Positions 1 to 6,237 of a stretch of DNA of 10,362 bases are shown piece after piece; the stretch's first letter is position 1, and each line of letters opens with the position of its first letter. The stretch is from the NCBI GenBank assembly GCA_035286745.1, contig DATECU010000157.1:1-10362 (forward strand), written 5' to 3'. The translations under genes were made by a program, and so were the position numbers. Origin of the DNA: DATECU01 sp035286745. Lineage in GTDB: Bacteria; Acidobacteriota; Vicinamibacteria; Fen-336. A model generated the notes under the pieces. The model was not told where the DNA came from. It saw only the letters and a list, made by a program, of their open reading frames with translations, and did no database searches.

Positions 1-510
1 CACCGTCTTGGCGGTGTCCTTGACGAAGGGCTGCTCCAGCAGGCAGAAGTCCGTGTAGTACTGCTTGAGCTTGCCCTCGGCGATCTTCTCCTGGACGTTG
101 GCAGGCTTGCCCTGGGTCGCCGCCTGGGCCTTGTAGATCTCCTTCTCCTTCTCCAGGATCTCGGCCGGCACTTCATCCTTGGTCACGTAGAGCGGGGAGC
201 TGGCGGCGATGTGCATGGCCACGTCCTTCACCAGCGTCTGGAACTCCTGGGTCTTGGCCACGAAGTCGGTCTCGCAGTTCACCTCGACCAGGACGCCGAT
301 CTTGGCCCCGGGATGGATGTAGGTGCCCACCATGCCGTCGCTGGCGGTGCGGGTGGCCTTCTTGGCGGCCGCCGCCAGACCCTTCTTCCGCAAGATGTCC
401 CGGGCCTTCTCGTTGTCACCCGCGGCTTCCACCAGCGCCGACTTGCACTCCATCATGCCCGCCCCGGTCTCCTCCCGAAGCTTGCGAACCATCTCCGCCG
501 AAATGCTCAT
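1..510 (-). CDS. tsf: Translation elongation factor Ts, partial (3' end outside window)
   Basis: EF-Ts is the guanine-nucleotide exchange factor that regenerates EF-Tu-GTP in the cytoplasm. The gene starts with ATG at 510, and the first 170 residues are visible before the window edge. The N-terminal UBA-like domain carries the signature LREETGAGMMECKSAL (residues 11-26). The invariant TDFV (81-84) that inserts into EF-Tu is present, followed by GKPANVQEKIAEGKL (134-148) and QPFVKD (160-165). That last block follows soon after TDFV, whereas in the roughly 280-residue E. coli type it lies near the C-terminus. I infer the short, Thermus-like form of about 200 residues, so only around 30 residues are missing. 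A GAGGAAG Shine-Dalgarno lies just upstream of the ATG. The gene is separated from rpsB by 128 bases holding a strong terminator, so its expression is probably set by read-through or an unseen promoter. Confidence 0.97.
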   Translation of the reverse strand, partial: MSISAEMVRKLREETGAGMMECKSALVEAAGDNEKARDILRKKGLAAAAKKATRTASDGMVGTYIHPGAKIGVLVEVNCETDFVAKTQEFQTLVKDVAMHIAASSPLYVTKDEVPAEILEKEKEIYKAQAATQGKPANVQEKIAEGKLKQYYTDFCLLEQPFVKDTAKTV

Positions 511-575
511 TGCTCTTCCTCGATTGCGTTCAGAAGACCGGGGAGACGCGGGATCCACGCGCTCACCCGATCGTG

Positions 576-608
576 AAAAAGCCCCGGGGAACCTGGGTCC
601 CCCGGGGC
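576..608 (-). terminator. Strong intrinsic terminator between rpsB and tsf
   Basis: Read on the minus strand, bases 608-581 form a hairpin: nine consecutive G-C pairs (GCCCCGGGG with CCCCGGGGC), then a G-T and an A-T pair, closing a 6-base loop. Five T residues (580-576) follow at once. This is a textbook Rho-independent terminator pointing with the operon, and it sits 30 bases after the rpsB stop. The two genes are normally co-transcribed in bacteria, so this most likely acts as a partial terminator that lowers tsf transcription relative to the ribosomal proteins. No convincing tsf promoter is visible between the hairpin and the tsf start. Confidence 0.85.
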
Positions 609-617
609 GATCATGGG

Positions 618-634
618 CGGCCGCTCGACGGCCG
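618..634 (-). other. Small stem-loop just after rpsB
   Basis: CGGCCG at 618-623 and CGGCCG at 629-634 can pair to give a perfect 6-bp stem with a 5-base loop. It lies only 4 bases beyond the rpsB stop codon and 9 bases before the terminator hairpin at 581-608. It has no T run of its own. It may protect the 3' end of the rplM-rpsI-rpsB message or cooperate with the terminator. Because the arms are self-complementary and the DNA is very GC-rich, chance occurrence is possible. Confidence 0.4.
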
Positions 635-638
635 AGGG

Positions 639-1445
639 TCAGGCCGTGGGGACGGGAGCGGCCAGGGGCCGGGTCTTGGGCCGGCGTGGTCCGGCAGTCT
701 CCGCGACCTCGCCGGCGGCGCCGGCCTTCTCGGCGGCGACCTCGGCAGCCCGGGACTCCCGGATGGCCTTGCCCGCCAGCACCGCGTTGGCGATGCCGGA
801 AGCGTACAACCGGATGGCCCGGAGCGCGTCGTCGTTGCCCGGGATCGGGTAGTCGACCTCGTCAGGGTCGGAGTTGGTGTCCACGATCCCGATCACCGGG
901 ATCTTGAGCTTCCGGGCCTCCTTGACGGCGATCGACTCCTTGCGGGTGTCGATCACGAAGACCGCATCGGGCACGCCCTTCATGCTCTTGATGCCCGCCA
1001 GGTTCTTTTCCAGCTTGCCCCGCTCCTTCTCGAACCGGGCCACTTCCTTCTTGGTGAGGCGCTGTTGGCGGGCGTCGGCCACCACCATCTCCAGCTCGCG
1101 GATGCGATCCAGGCTCTTGCGCACGGTCACGAAATTGGTGAGCAAGCCGCCCAACCAGCGCTCGGTGACGTAGGGCATGCCGCAGCGCTGAGCTTCCTCG
1201 ATCACCGCCTCCTGGGCCTGCCGTTTGGTGCCGATGAACATGATGCTGCGGCCCTGGGCGGCCAGGTCCTGCGCATACTGGAAGGCCACCTGGAGCAGGC
1301 GAAACGTCTTCTGCAGGTCGATGATGTAGATGCCGTTGCGCTCTCCGAAGATGTAGCCCTTCATCTTCGGGTTCCAGCGCCGGGTCTGGTGCCCGAAGTG
1401 GACACCCGCCTCCAGCAACTCCTTGATCGTTACCGTCGTGGACAA
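639..1445 (-). CDS. rpsB: 30S ribosomal protein S2
   Basis: S2 is a 30S subunit protein (268 residues here) that binds late in assembly near the head-body junction and helps recruit S1. Diagnostic stretches are KELLEAGVHFGHQTRRWNPKM (residues 8-28), FIGTKRQAQ (70-78), WLGGLLTNF (97-105) and the second family signature from PDAVFVIDTRKE (159-170) to KIP (181-183). The core ends near residue 230. The last 40 residues are an Ala/Glu/Pro-rich tail that makes the protein longer than E. coli S2 (241). The start is a TTG at 1445: AAGGAGG lies 5 bases upstream, and the family's conserved N-terminus begins right after it, with no better ATG. It lies third in the rplM-rpsI-rpsB-tsf cluster, 86 bases after rpsI. 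Confidence 0.97.
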   Translation of the reverse strand: MSTTVTIKELLEAGVHFGHQTRRWNPKMKGYIFGERNGIYIIDLQKTFRLLQVAFQYAQDLAAQGRSIMFIGTKRQAQEAVIEEAQRCGMPYVTERWLGGLLTNFVTVRKSLDRIRELEMVVADARQQRLTKKEVARFEKERGKLEKNLAGIKSMKGVPDAVFVIDTRKESIAVKEARKLKIPVIGIVDTNSDPDEVDYPIPGNDDALRAIRLYASGIANAVLAGKAIRESRAAEVAAEKAGAAGEVAETAGPRRPKTRPLAAPVPTA

Positions 1446-1468
1446 ACCGTCCTCCTTGCGAGAGATTC

Positions 1469-1498
1469 AGTCCCGGCCGAGGCAGGCTCCCCGGGACT
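1469..1498 (-). promoter_or_regulatory. Stem-loop in the rpsB leader (proximal)
   Basis: AGTCCCGG (1469-1476) and CCGGGACT (1491-1498) form a perfect 8-bp stem around a 14-base loop, ending about 10 bases before the rpsB Shine-Dalgarno on the minus strand. The loop contains CCTGCC (minus sense), which is complementary to GGCAGG in the neighbouring hairpin at 1505-1524. Such a structure directly ahead of rpsB could be an S2 autoregulatory leader or a translational-coupling element. That function is inference; only the inverted repeat is seen. Confidence 0.5.
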
Positions 1499-1504
1499 TG
1501 CCGG

Positions 1505-1524
1505 CCCCTGCCTGCTGGCAGGGG
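1505..1524 (-). promoter_or_regulatory. Stem-loop in the rpsI-rpsB spacer (distal)
   Basis: CCCCTGCC (1505-1512) and GGCAGGGG (1517-1524) make a perfect 8-bp stem with a 4-base loop, starting 7 bases after the rpsI stop. No T run follows on the minus strand, so it is not a canonical terminator. Its 3' arm (GGCAGGGG in minus sense) could alternatively pair with CCTGCC in the loop of the next hairpin (1469-1498), giving a pseudoknot or an alternative fold. Likely roles are mRNA processing, stability or S2 feedback. Confidence 0.5.
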
Positions 1525-1531
1525 CTCGAGA

Positions 1532-1933
1532 TTACCGCTTGCTGAACTGGAACCGGCGGCGGGCTCCCCGCTGCCCGTACTTCTTGCGCTCCTTGGCGCG
1601 GGCGTCGCGGGTCAGGAAACCGGCCTTCTTGAGCCGCTTCCGAAGCTCCAGGTTGAACTCGCACAGAGCGCGGGCGATCCCGTGCCGGAGCGCGCCGGCC
1701 TGGGCCGCGACACCGCCCCCACTCACGGTGGCGGACACGTCGAACTTCTCGATGGTCTCGGTGACGGCGAAGGGCTGCCGCACGATCATCTTCAGGGCCT
1801 CGTGGCCGCCGAAGTAGTCGTCCAGGACTCGGTCGTTCAACTGGATCTCGCCCCCGCCAGGCTTGAGATGGACGCGGGCCACGGAGGTCTTGCGCTTGCC
1901 CGTCGCGTAGTACTCGATCGGTGTGGTGGTCAA
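1532..1933 (-). CDS. rpsI: 30S ribosomal protein S9
   Basis: S9 is a 30S head protein whose C-terminal tail reaches the P-site tRNA. The 133-residue product has the N-terminal YYATGKRKTSVARVHL (9-24), the S9 signature GGGVAAQAGALRHGIARAL (72-90) and the canonical basic tail ending in QFSKR. The start is a TTG at 1933 with GAGGAG 6 bases upstream. It lies 13 bases after the rplM stop, the usual rplM-rpsI pairing, so the two are certainly co-transcribed. The family N-terminus and the Shine-Dalgarno position favour this TTG over any internal ATG. Confidence 0.97.
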   Translation of the reverse strand: MTTTPIEYYATGKRKTSVARVHLKPGGGEIQLNDRVLDDYFGGHEALKMIVRQPFAVTETIEKFDVSATVSGGGVAAQAGALRHGIARALCEFNLELRKRLKKAGFLTRDARAKERKKYGQRGARRRFQFSKR

Positions 1934-1946
1934 CGCTTTCTCCTCA

Positions 1947-2378
1947 CTACTTCACCGCAATCGGCACCGGCCCCTGGGCCTGGTGCGGGTGGCTGGGGCC
2001 AGCGTAAACCTTGAGCTTGCCGAACATGGCCCGCCCCAGCTTGGTCTTGGGCAGCATGCCCCGGACGGCCGCCTCGATCAGGCGGGTGGGGTGCTTGCCC
2101 CGGACCTCGGCCGCGGTCTTGCTCTTGAGGCCGCCGAGGTATCCCGTGTGGTGCCGGTAGAGCTTGTCCGACTCCTTGCGCCCCGTGACGTGAATCTGCG
2201 CGGCATTGACCACAATCACGTGGTCGCCGGTGTCCAGGAACGGGGTGTAGGTGGGCTTGCGCTTGCCGGTCAGGATGTCGGCAGCGGTGGTGGCGAGCTT
2301 GCCCAGGACCTGATCCTTGGCGTCCACCACGAACCACTTGCGGGCGAGGTCGTCCCCCTTGGGAATGTAAGTCGTCAT
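1947..2378 (-). CDS. rplM: 50S ribosomal protein L13
   Basis: L13 is an early-assembling 50S protein that binds 23S rRNA; this copy has 143 residues, the normal bacterial length. Family features are KWFVVDAKDQVLGKLAT (14-30), the GDHVIVVNA strand (51-59), YRHHTGYLGGL (74-84) and the L13 signature from VRGMLPK (105-111) to KVYAG (123-127), followed by HPHQAQ. The ATG at 2378 is the first start downstream of the promoter at 2423-2451 and matches the family N-terminus. The ribosome-binding site is weak (GGGG five bases before ATG). It is the first gene of the ribosomal operon. Confidence 0.97.
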   Translation of the reverse strand: MTTYIPKGDDLARKWFVVDAKDQVLGKLATTAADILTGKRKPTYTPFLDTGDHVIVVNAAQIHVTGRKESDKLYRHHTGYLGGLKSKTAAEVRGKHPTRLIEAAVRGMLPKTKLGRAMFGKLKVYAGPSHPHQAQGPVPIAVK

Positions 2379-2391
2379 CAGAACCCCAATC

Positions 2392-2406
2392 GGCGCGAGT
2401 TGCGCC
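2392..2406 (-). promoter_or_regulatory. Short hairpin in the rplM leader
   Basis: GGCGC (2392-2396) and GCGCC (2402-2406) form a 5-bp stem with a 5-base loop. It lies within the roughly 38-base leader between the predicted transcription start (near 2416) and the rplM ATG. It ends only 13 bases before the start codon, just ahead of the weak Shine-Dalgarno. L13 leaders that respond to the protein are known in other bacteria; whether this small stem does so is unknown. Confidence 0.35.
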
Positions 2407-2422
2407 CCAGACGCAAAACTTG

Positions 2423-2451
2423 ATCTTATAAAAACAGATCTCGGCTGTCAA
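2423..2451 (-). promoter_or_regulatory. Sigma-70 promoter of the rplM-rpsI-rpsB(-tsf) operon
   Basis: On the minus strand a perfect -35 box TTGACA (2451-2446) is followed by a 17-base spacer and a -10 box TAAGAT (2428-2423). The surrounding DNA is clearly AT-rich compared with the rest of the window. The predicted start lies near 2416, leaving a 38-base leader before the rplM ATG. The strength of the match suits a highly expressed ribosomal operon. It shows that this operon does not rely on transcription from the upstream nitrilase gene. Confidence 0.85.
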
Positions 2452-2530
2452 CCGCTATGTCCTGAGAAGAGCGGGTCTTCCGGGTGAAAGCGGACCGAGG
2501 TTCGGCGGCTGGGGGCGTCGCGGCGGCGCC

Positions 2531-3337
2531 TCAGAGCAAGCGAGTGTGGGCCAGGGCCGGCAGCTCGCGGCGCAGGCGGTCCTGGCGCTCGAAGTCCAGC
2601 TCGGCCAGTGCGATCCCCTCCCCGTCGGCCACCTGGGCGGTGATCGAGCCCCAAGGGTCGACGATCATGGCGTGCCCATGGGAGGCCCGGCCCTGACCGT
2701 GAACGCCGACTTGTGCGGGGGCGACCACGAAGGCCAGGTTCTCGATGGCGCGGGCGCGCAGCAGGACCTCCCAGTGGTCCTTGCCGGTGCGGTCGGTGAA
2801 GGCCGACGGAACCGCCAGCACCCGCGCGCCCTGCCGGGTGAGCTTGCGGTAGAGCTCCGGGAAGCGGAGGTCGTAGCAGATCGAAAGGCCCAGGCCGCCG
2901 AACGGGGTCTCCGCACACATCACCTCGTTGCCGGGCGCCACCGCCTTCGATTCCTTGAGATGCTCCATGCCGGGCACGTCGATGTCGAACAGATGGATCT
3001 TGCGGTAGACGGCCAGCCGTTCGCCCGAGGGGCCGAACAGGAGCGAGCTGTTGTAGACGCGGGATTCGCCGGGGACCTTCTCGGGAAGGCTGCCGGCCAG
3101 GAGGGTGATCTGATGCTCGCGCGCCAACTTCGCCATCCGCTGGGCCCAAGGCCCGCCCAAGTCCTGCGCTTCCGGAATGGGCTCGCCCTCGGAGCGCAGA
3201 TAGGCGAAGTTCTCCGGCAAGGCCACGAAGCCGGCGCCTCGGCGGGCGGCCTCGGTCACCAGGCGCTCGGTGGTGGCGAGGTTGCGGGCGGTGTCGGCGC
3301 TGGAGTTCAGTTGGACGACGGCGGCCAGCAGCTTCAT
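2531..3337 (-). CDS. Carbon-nitrogen hydrolase, Nit1-type (probable deaminated glutathione amidase)
   Basis: This 268-residue enzyme belongs to the nitrilase superfamily. The catalytic triad is complete: Glu42 in LPENF, Lys113 in YRKIHLFD and Cys154 in SICYDLRFPEL. The blocks HWEVLLRARAIEN (188-200) and GHAMIVDPWG (221-230) match the Nit1/YbeM branch, whose characterised members hydrolyse deaminated glutathione, a side product of transaminases acting on glutathione. A related omega-amidase (Nit2-like) substrate is the main alternative. The ATG at 3337 overlaps the nth stop (ATGA), so translation is coupled to nth. A longer in-frame upstream extension exists but only overlaps nth and lacks family similarity. 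It is the last gene of the lexA-led cluster; no clear terminator follows. Confidence 0.9.
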   Translation of the reverse strand: MKLLAAVVQLNSSADTARNLATTERLVTEAARRGAGFVALPENFAYLRSEGEPIPEAQDLGGPWAQRMAKLAREHQITLLAGSLPEKVPGESRVYNSSLLFGPSGERLAVYRKIHLFDIDVPGMEHLKESKAVAPGNEVMCAETPFGGLGLSICYDLRFPELYRKLTRQGARVLAVPSAFTDRTGKDHWEVLLRARAIENLAFVVAPAQVGVHGQGRASHGHAMIVDPWGSITAQVADGEGIALAELDFERQDRLRRELPALAHTRLL

Positions 3338-4086
3338 GGTCGGCCTTTCTGGGGGCGGGGTCGCTGGCTGCTGCGGGCTCGCGAGGCCCGCTTGGGAGGG
3401 CCGGGGCGGCCGGCGGCACCCAGCGCAACCGCCTGACGGTCCCTCCACTGGCAGAGGCTGAAGAGGACGCAGGAGCCACAGACGGGGCGGCGGGCGTCGC
3501 AGATCTTCCGTCCGTGGAAGATCAGGAGGTCGGTGGTCCGCGCCCAACGCTCACGAGGAACGATGGCCATGAGCTGGCGTTCCACCTCCACCGCGTCATC
3601 GCCGCGTGCCAGGCCCAGACGGTTGGAGACCCGAAGCACGTGGGTGTCGACGGCGATTCCCTCGGCGAGGCCGAAGGCGTGGCTGAGGACCACGTTCGCC
3701 GTCTTGCGGCCGATCCCCGGCAGCTTCACCAGCTCCTCCAGGGTGGTGGGGACCTTGCCCTGGTGCTGCTCCAGGAGGCCGCGAGAGCAGCCCTGGATGC
3801 TTCTGGCCTTGGCCCGGAAGAAGCCGGTCGAGCGAATCAACTCCTCCAGTTCCGGGAGGGGGGCCTGGGCCATGGCGGCAGAAGTGGGGTAGCGGGAGAA
3901 CAGGGCCGGCGTCACCTGGTTCACGCGCTGGTCGGTGCATTGCGCGGACAGGATGGTGGCGACCAAGAGCTGGAAGGGGTCGCGGGGGCTGAGCGCGCAA
4001 GTGGCCTCGGGGTGCGCGTCTTCGAGGAGATCGAGGATGCGAGCGGTCTTATCCCGGAGCGCCGGGCGAGGGCGGCTGGCAGGCAT
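3334..4086 (-). CDS. nth: Endonuclease III (DNA glycosylase/AP lyase)
   Basis: Base-excision-repair enzyme that removes oxidised pyrimidines and nicks the abasic site. The 250-residue protein has the helix-hairpin-helix LPGIGRKTAN (122-131) with catalytic Lys128, and the catalytic Asp147 in VDTHVLRV. The 4Fe-4S motif is intact, with Cys196, 203, 206 and 212 spaced C-x6-C-x2-C-x5-C. SAQCTDQRVN (47-56) is also typical. Compared with E. coli Nth (211 residues) it has about 35 extra basic, Pro/Arg-rich residues at the C-terminus, probably a disordered DNA-binding tail. It starts 16 bases after dinB and overlaps the Nit1-like gene by 4 bases. No good Shine-Dalgarno is visible, so translation may be coupled to dinB. 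Confidence 0.96.
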   Translation of the reverse strand: MPASRPRPALRDKTARILDLLEDAHPEATCALSPRDPFQLLVATILSAQCTDQRVNQVTPALFSRYPTSAAMAQAPLPELEELIRSTGFFRAKARSIQGCSRGLLEQHQGKVPTTLEELVKLPGIGRKTANVVLSHAFGLAEGIAVDTHVLRVSNRLGLARGDDAVEVERQLMAIVPRERWARTTDLLIFHGRKICDARRPVCGSCVLFSLCQWRDRQAVALGAAGRPGPPKRASRARSSQRPRPQKGRP

Positions 4087-4102
4087 TGATAGGGATTCTA
4101 GC

Positions 4103-5203
4103 CTACCGCCCGCCGCCCGAACCCTGGACCCGGGGGAAGAGGGAGGCCTGGGCTCCCGGGCGTTGCAGCCGGCTCAACCTAACGCGCAGCGTCCTCACCC
4201 CCAGGGCGGGCTCGATGAGGGGCTGGGCCAGGGTCCGAGCCACCGCCGCGGCCGCCTCTTCGGTCCCCAGCCCGGGATCGAAAGCCTCATCGCGGCGCAG
4301 GGTGGTGGCTTGACGTTCCACCTCAACGGTGAGGGCACCCGGCGTGAGGCCGAAGGGCCGGAGCCGCCGAAAGGCGCGGCCGGCCAGGCTCTCGACGATG
4401 CTGGCGAGGGTGGCCCGGTCGTTGCGGCGGTCGCGGATGACGGCTTCCTCTTGGAGCCAACTGGGCGCGGCTGCGGCCGGGATCGGGGCCTCACCCTGAC
4501 CGCGAGCCGCTTCCTGCAGGCGTTCCGCAGCCGTGGGGCCCACCAGCGTCGCCAGCTGAGTGGGGTCTGCCGCGGCCAGTTGGCCCAGGGTGTCCATGCC
4601 CTTGGACTCCAGGACGGCCCTGAGGTGGGGAGGCAGATCGGGCAGAAACGACACCGGCTTGCCGGCCAGGAACGAGGTCTCGTAGCCGGGCAACACCACC
4701 AGCAGGCCCCGCGGCCTCGCCCAGCTCGACGCCACCCGGGCCGCCAAACGCGAGGAGGCCACGCCCAGCGAAGCGTCCAGGCCCAGCCGCCGCTGCAGCT
4801 CGTCCTTGATCACCTCGGCGGCCACCACCGGCTGCAAGGCGCCGGGGGTGTCCCGGGTGAGATCGACGTAGGCCTCGTCGGCCGAAGGGCGCTCCACGCG
4901 CCGGCTCACCGCGAGCAGGAGGTTGGTGATCTCCTGGCTGGTTCGGGCGTAGGCCTCGAGGTCTCCGGAGCGAAAGATCCCCTGAGGGCACAGGCGCCGG
5001 GCCGCGGCGAGGGGCTGGCCCACGGTGACGCCGGCGGCTCGTGCCTCGCTGCTCACGGCCGCCACCCGCCCCTGACCGTCGGGGGTGCCCCCCACGATCA
5101 CCGGGTGGTCGCGAAGCCCCGGGTCCAGGCTTCGCTCCACGGAGACGAAGAACGGGTCGAGGTCGACGTGGAGAATGCTGCGCGGCCGATCCGTCCCCTT
5201 CAT
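4103..5203 (-). CDS. dinB: Y-family DNA polymerase, Pol IV/DinB-like
   Basis: Translesion polymerase of 366 residues. The palm acids are present: Asp14 in HVDLDPFF and Asp109-Glu110 in SADEAYVDL; Phe19 is the likely steric gate. A thumb helix-hairpin-helix lies around 185-222 and the little-finger domain around 245-346. QASLF (352-356) fits the QxxLF beta-clamp-binding motif. Two triphosphate-contact positions differ from classical DinB: SYEAR is SSEAR (Ser52 replaces Tyr), and the NKxxAK motif reads SRLAAR (Arg156 replaces Lys). The acids argue for an active enzyme, unlike ImuB, which lacks them. It follows the DUF3467 gene by 60 bases and precedes nth by 16. The ribosome-binding site is weak. 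The context under lexA implies SOS induction. Confidence 0.92.
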   Translation of the reverse strand: MKGTDRPRSILHVDLDPFFVSVERSLDPGLRDHPVIVGGTPDGQGRVAAVSSEARAAGVTVGQPLAAARRLCPQGIFRSGDLEAYARTSQEITNLLLAVSRRVERPSADEAYVDLTRDTPGALQPVVAAEVIKDELQRRLGLDASLGVASSRLAARVASSWARPRGLLVVLPGYETSFLAGKPVSFLPDLPPHLRAVLESKGMDTLGQLAAADPTQLATLVGPTAAERLQEAARGQGEAPIPAAAAPSWLQEEAVIRDRRNDRATLASIVESLAGRAFRRLRPFGLTPGALTVEVERQATTLRRDEAFDPGLGTEEAAAAVARTLAQPLIEPALGVRTLRVRLSRLQRPGAQASLFPRVQGSGGGR

Positions 5204-5263
5204 GGCCCCAGGATAAGCCGGGGCCCGGCCGGGGGAGGTCCAACCCGCCGTTGGGAAACCGCC

Positions 5264-5575
5264 TTAGTGGAGGGACCCGGCCGGGGGCCCGAAGGACTCC
5301 TGGTACATCCGGTAGTTGTCCTGGAGGGCCGTGATCAGGCCCGGCAGCATCTGCACCGGGACCACCAACCGAGCCTTGACCGGGGCCTTCACGAAGCTGG
5401 TCTCCTGAGCCTGCTTCAACTCGCGGTCCCCGAGGGGGTGGACGTCACAGAAGGTGAGCGTGAAATCGAAGGGGGAGTTCTGGATCGAGCAGAAGTTGGC
5501 GTACAGCCTGGGTACTGTCTCGTCCTCGTCGGGGATGATCTTGAAGCTGACCTGCTGCTTGTCTTCGCTTGCCAT
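5264..5575 (-). CDS. DUF3467 family protein of unknown function
   Basis: Small cytoplasmic protein of 103 residues with no signal peptide or membrane segment. The pattern LYANFCSIQNSPFDFTLTF (24-42), then a basic beta-strand segment APVKARLVVP (64-73) and a C-terminal helix ending ALQDNYRMYQESFG (83-96), matches DUF3467 (YaN, EF, P, LxxNxxxYE-FG). Its biochemical role is unknown to me. It starts with ATG at 5575 behind GGAGGA, 38 bases after lexA, and precedes dinB by 60 bases, so it is probably transcribed with the SOS repressor. That location suggests a link to the damage response, but this is inference from position only. Confidence 0.85.
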   Translation of the reverse strand: MASEDKQQVSFKIIPDEDETVPRLYANFCSIQNSPFDFTLTFCDVHPLGDRELKQAQETSFVKAPVKARLVVPVQMLPGLITALQDNYRMYQESFGPPAGSLH

Positions 5576-5613
5576 CGGGTCCTCCGGCGCTAGTGTAGCC
5601 GGTCTGTTGCGCT

Positions 5614-6219
5614 TCAGTACTTGCGGAGCACCCCGATGACCACTCCCTGAATCCGCAGGTCCCCTTTGTCCACGATGATGGGCCTCATCCGGCTGTTGGC
5701 GGGTTGCAGGCGAACCCGGCCCGGGGCGTCCCGATAGAGCTTCTTGAGCGTTACCTGGTCGCCGTCCAGCAGAGCGATGACCATCTCCCCATCCCGAGCC
5801 GTCTTCCGGCTTTCCACGATGACGTAGTCCCCGTCGCGGATCTGCTCCTCGATCATGGACTCGCCCTTGACCTGGAGCACGTAGGTGTCGCGGCGGCCCA
5901 CCATGTCTTGGGGCACCGAGATGGTCTCCGGGGCCTGGACCGCCTCGATGGGAAGACCCGCCGCCACCCGGCCCAGGAGCGGGATCTCGACGGCCTTCGC
6001 CTCCAGCTGGCTGGGGACCAGCTCCATGGCCCGACTGCGATTCCAGGAGCGCTTGATGAAGCCCTTGGCCTGCAAGTTGGTCAGGTGCTTGTGGACGGTG
6101 GCCAGCGAGCTGAGATCGAAGTGCTCGCAGATCTCCTCGATGGTGGGAGCGTATCCCTTCTTGCCCAGGTAGCGGGTGACGAAATCCAGGATTTCCTTTT
6201 GCCGCCGGGTCAGGTGCAT
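5614..6219 (-). CDS. lexA: LexA repressor, SOS response autoprotease
   Basis: LexA represses SOS genes and cleaves itself when stimulated by RecA filaments. This copy has 201 residues, the usual length. The N-terminal winged helix-turn-helix (about 1-65) has APTIEEICEHFDLSS and the recognition helix LATVHKHLTNL. The cleavage site is Ala87-Gly88 in GRVAAGLP. The catalytic dyad is Ser121 (VKGESMIEEQI) and Lys159 (QVTLKKL). The ATG at 6219 has AGGAGG 4 bases upstream. The recognition helix differs from the E. coli type, so the operator should differ too; a candidate direct repeat lies at 6245-6266. It is the first gene of lexA-DUF3467-dinB-nth-nit. Confidence 0.97.
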   Translation of the reverse strand: MHLTRRQKEILDFVTRYLGKKGYAPTIEEICEHFDLSSLATVHKHLTNLQAKGFIKRSWNRSRAMELVPSQLEAKAVEIPLLGRVAAGLPIEAVQAPETISVPQDMVGRRDTYVLQVKGESMIEEQIRDGDYVIVESRKTARDGEMVIALLDGDQVTLKKLYRDAPGRVRLQPANSRMRPIIVDKGDLRIQGVVIGVLRKY

Positions 6220-6237
6220 GGCCCCTCCTGGAGGAGA

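Noticed and set aside
510..1817. 435-codon open frame on the plus strand across rpsB and rpsI
   Set aside because: It is antisense to two certain ribosomal protein genes, has no recognisable domain, and long shadow frames are expected in such GC-rich DNA.
2452..2530. Terminator after the nitrilase gene
   Set aside because: A 5-bp hairpin (2466-2480) is the best structure and lacks a T run; too weak to call.
2448..3479. 343-codon minus-strand frame overlapping the nitrilase
   Set aside because: The competing frame has the full Glu-Lys-Cys triad and family blocks; this one has only low-complexity Arg/Gly/Pro sequence.
3338..3547. N-terminal extension of the nitrilase by 70 residues
   Set aside because: It lies wholly inside nth, has no family similarity, and the ATGA overlap start at 3337 matches the family N-terminus.
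5204..5263. Separate promoter or LexA site for dinB
   Set aside because: The best boxes (TTGGAC and TTATCC) are 21 bases apart, and no copy of the lexA repeat is present; the spacer is only GC-rich palindromic sequence (around 5217-5230).
3935..5593. 552-codon open frame on the plus strand
   Set aside because: It lies opposite nth, dinB and the DUF3467 gene, all clearly identified on the minus strand; its composition (Gly, Arg, His, Gln) is that of a shadow frame.
5576..5613. Terminator between lexA and the DUF3467 gene
   Set aside because: No stable stem and no T run; the gap supports co-transcription instead.
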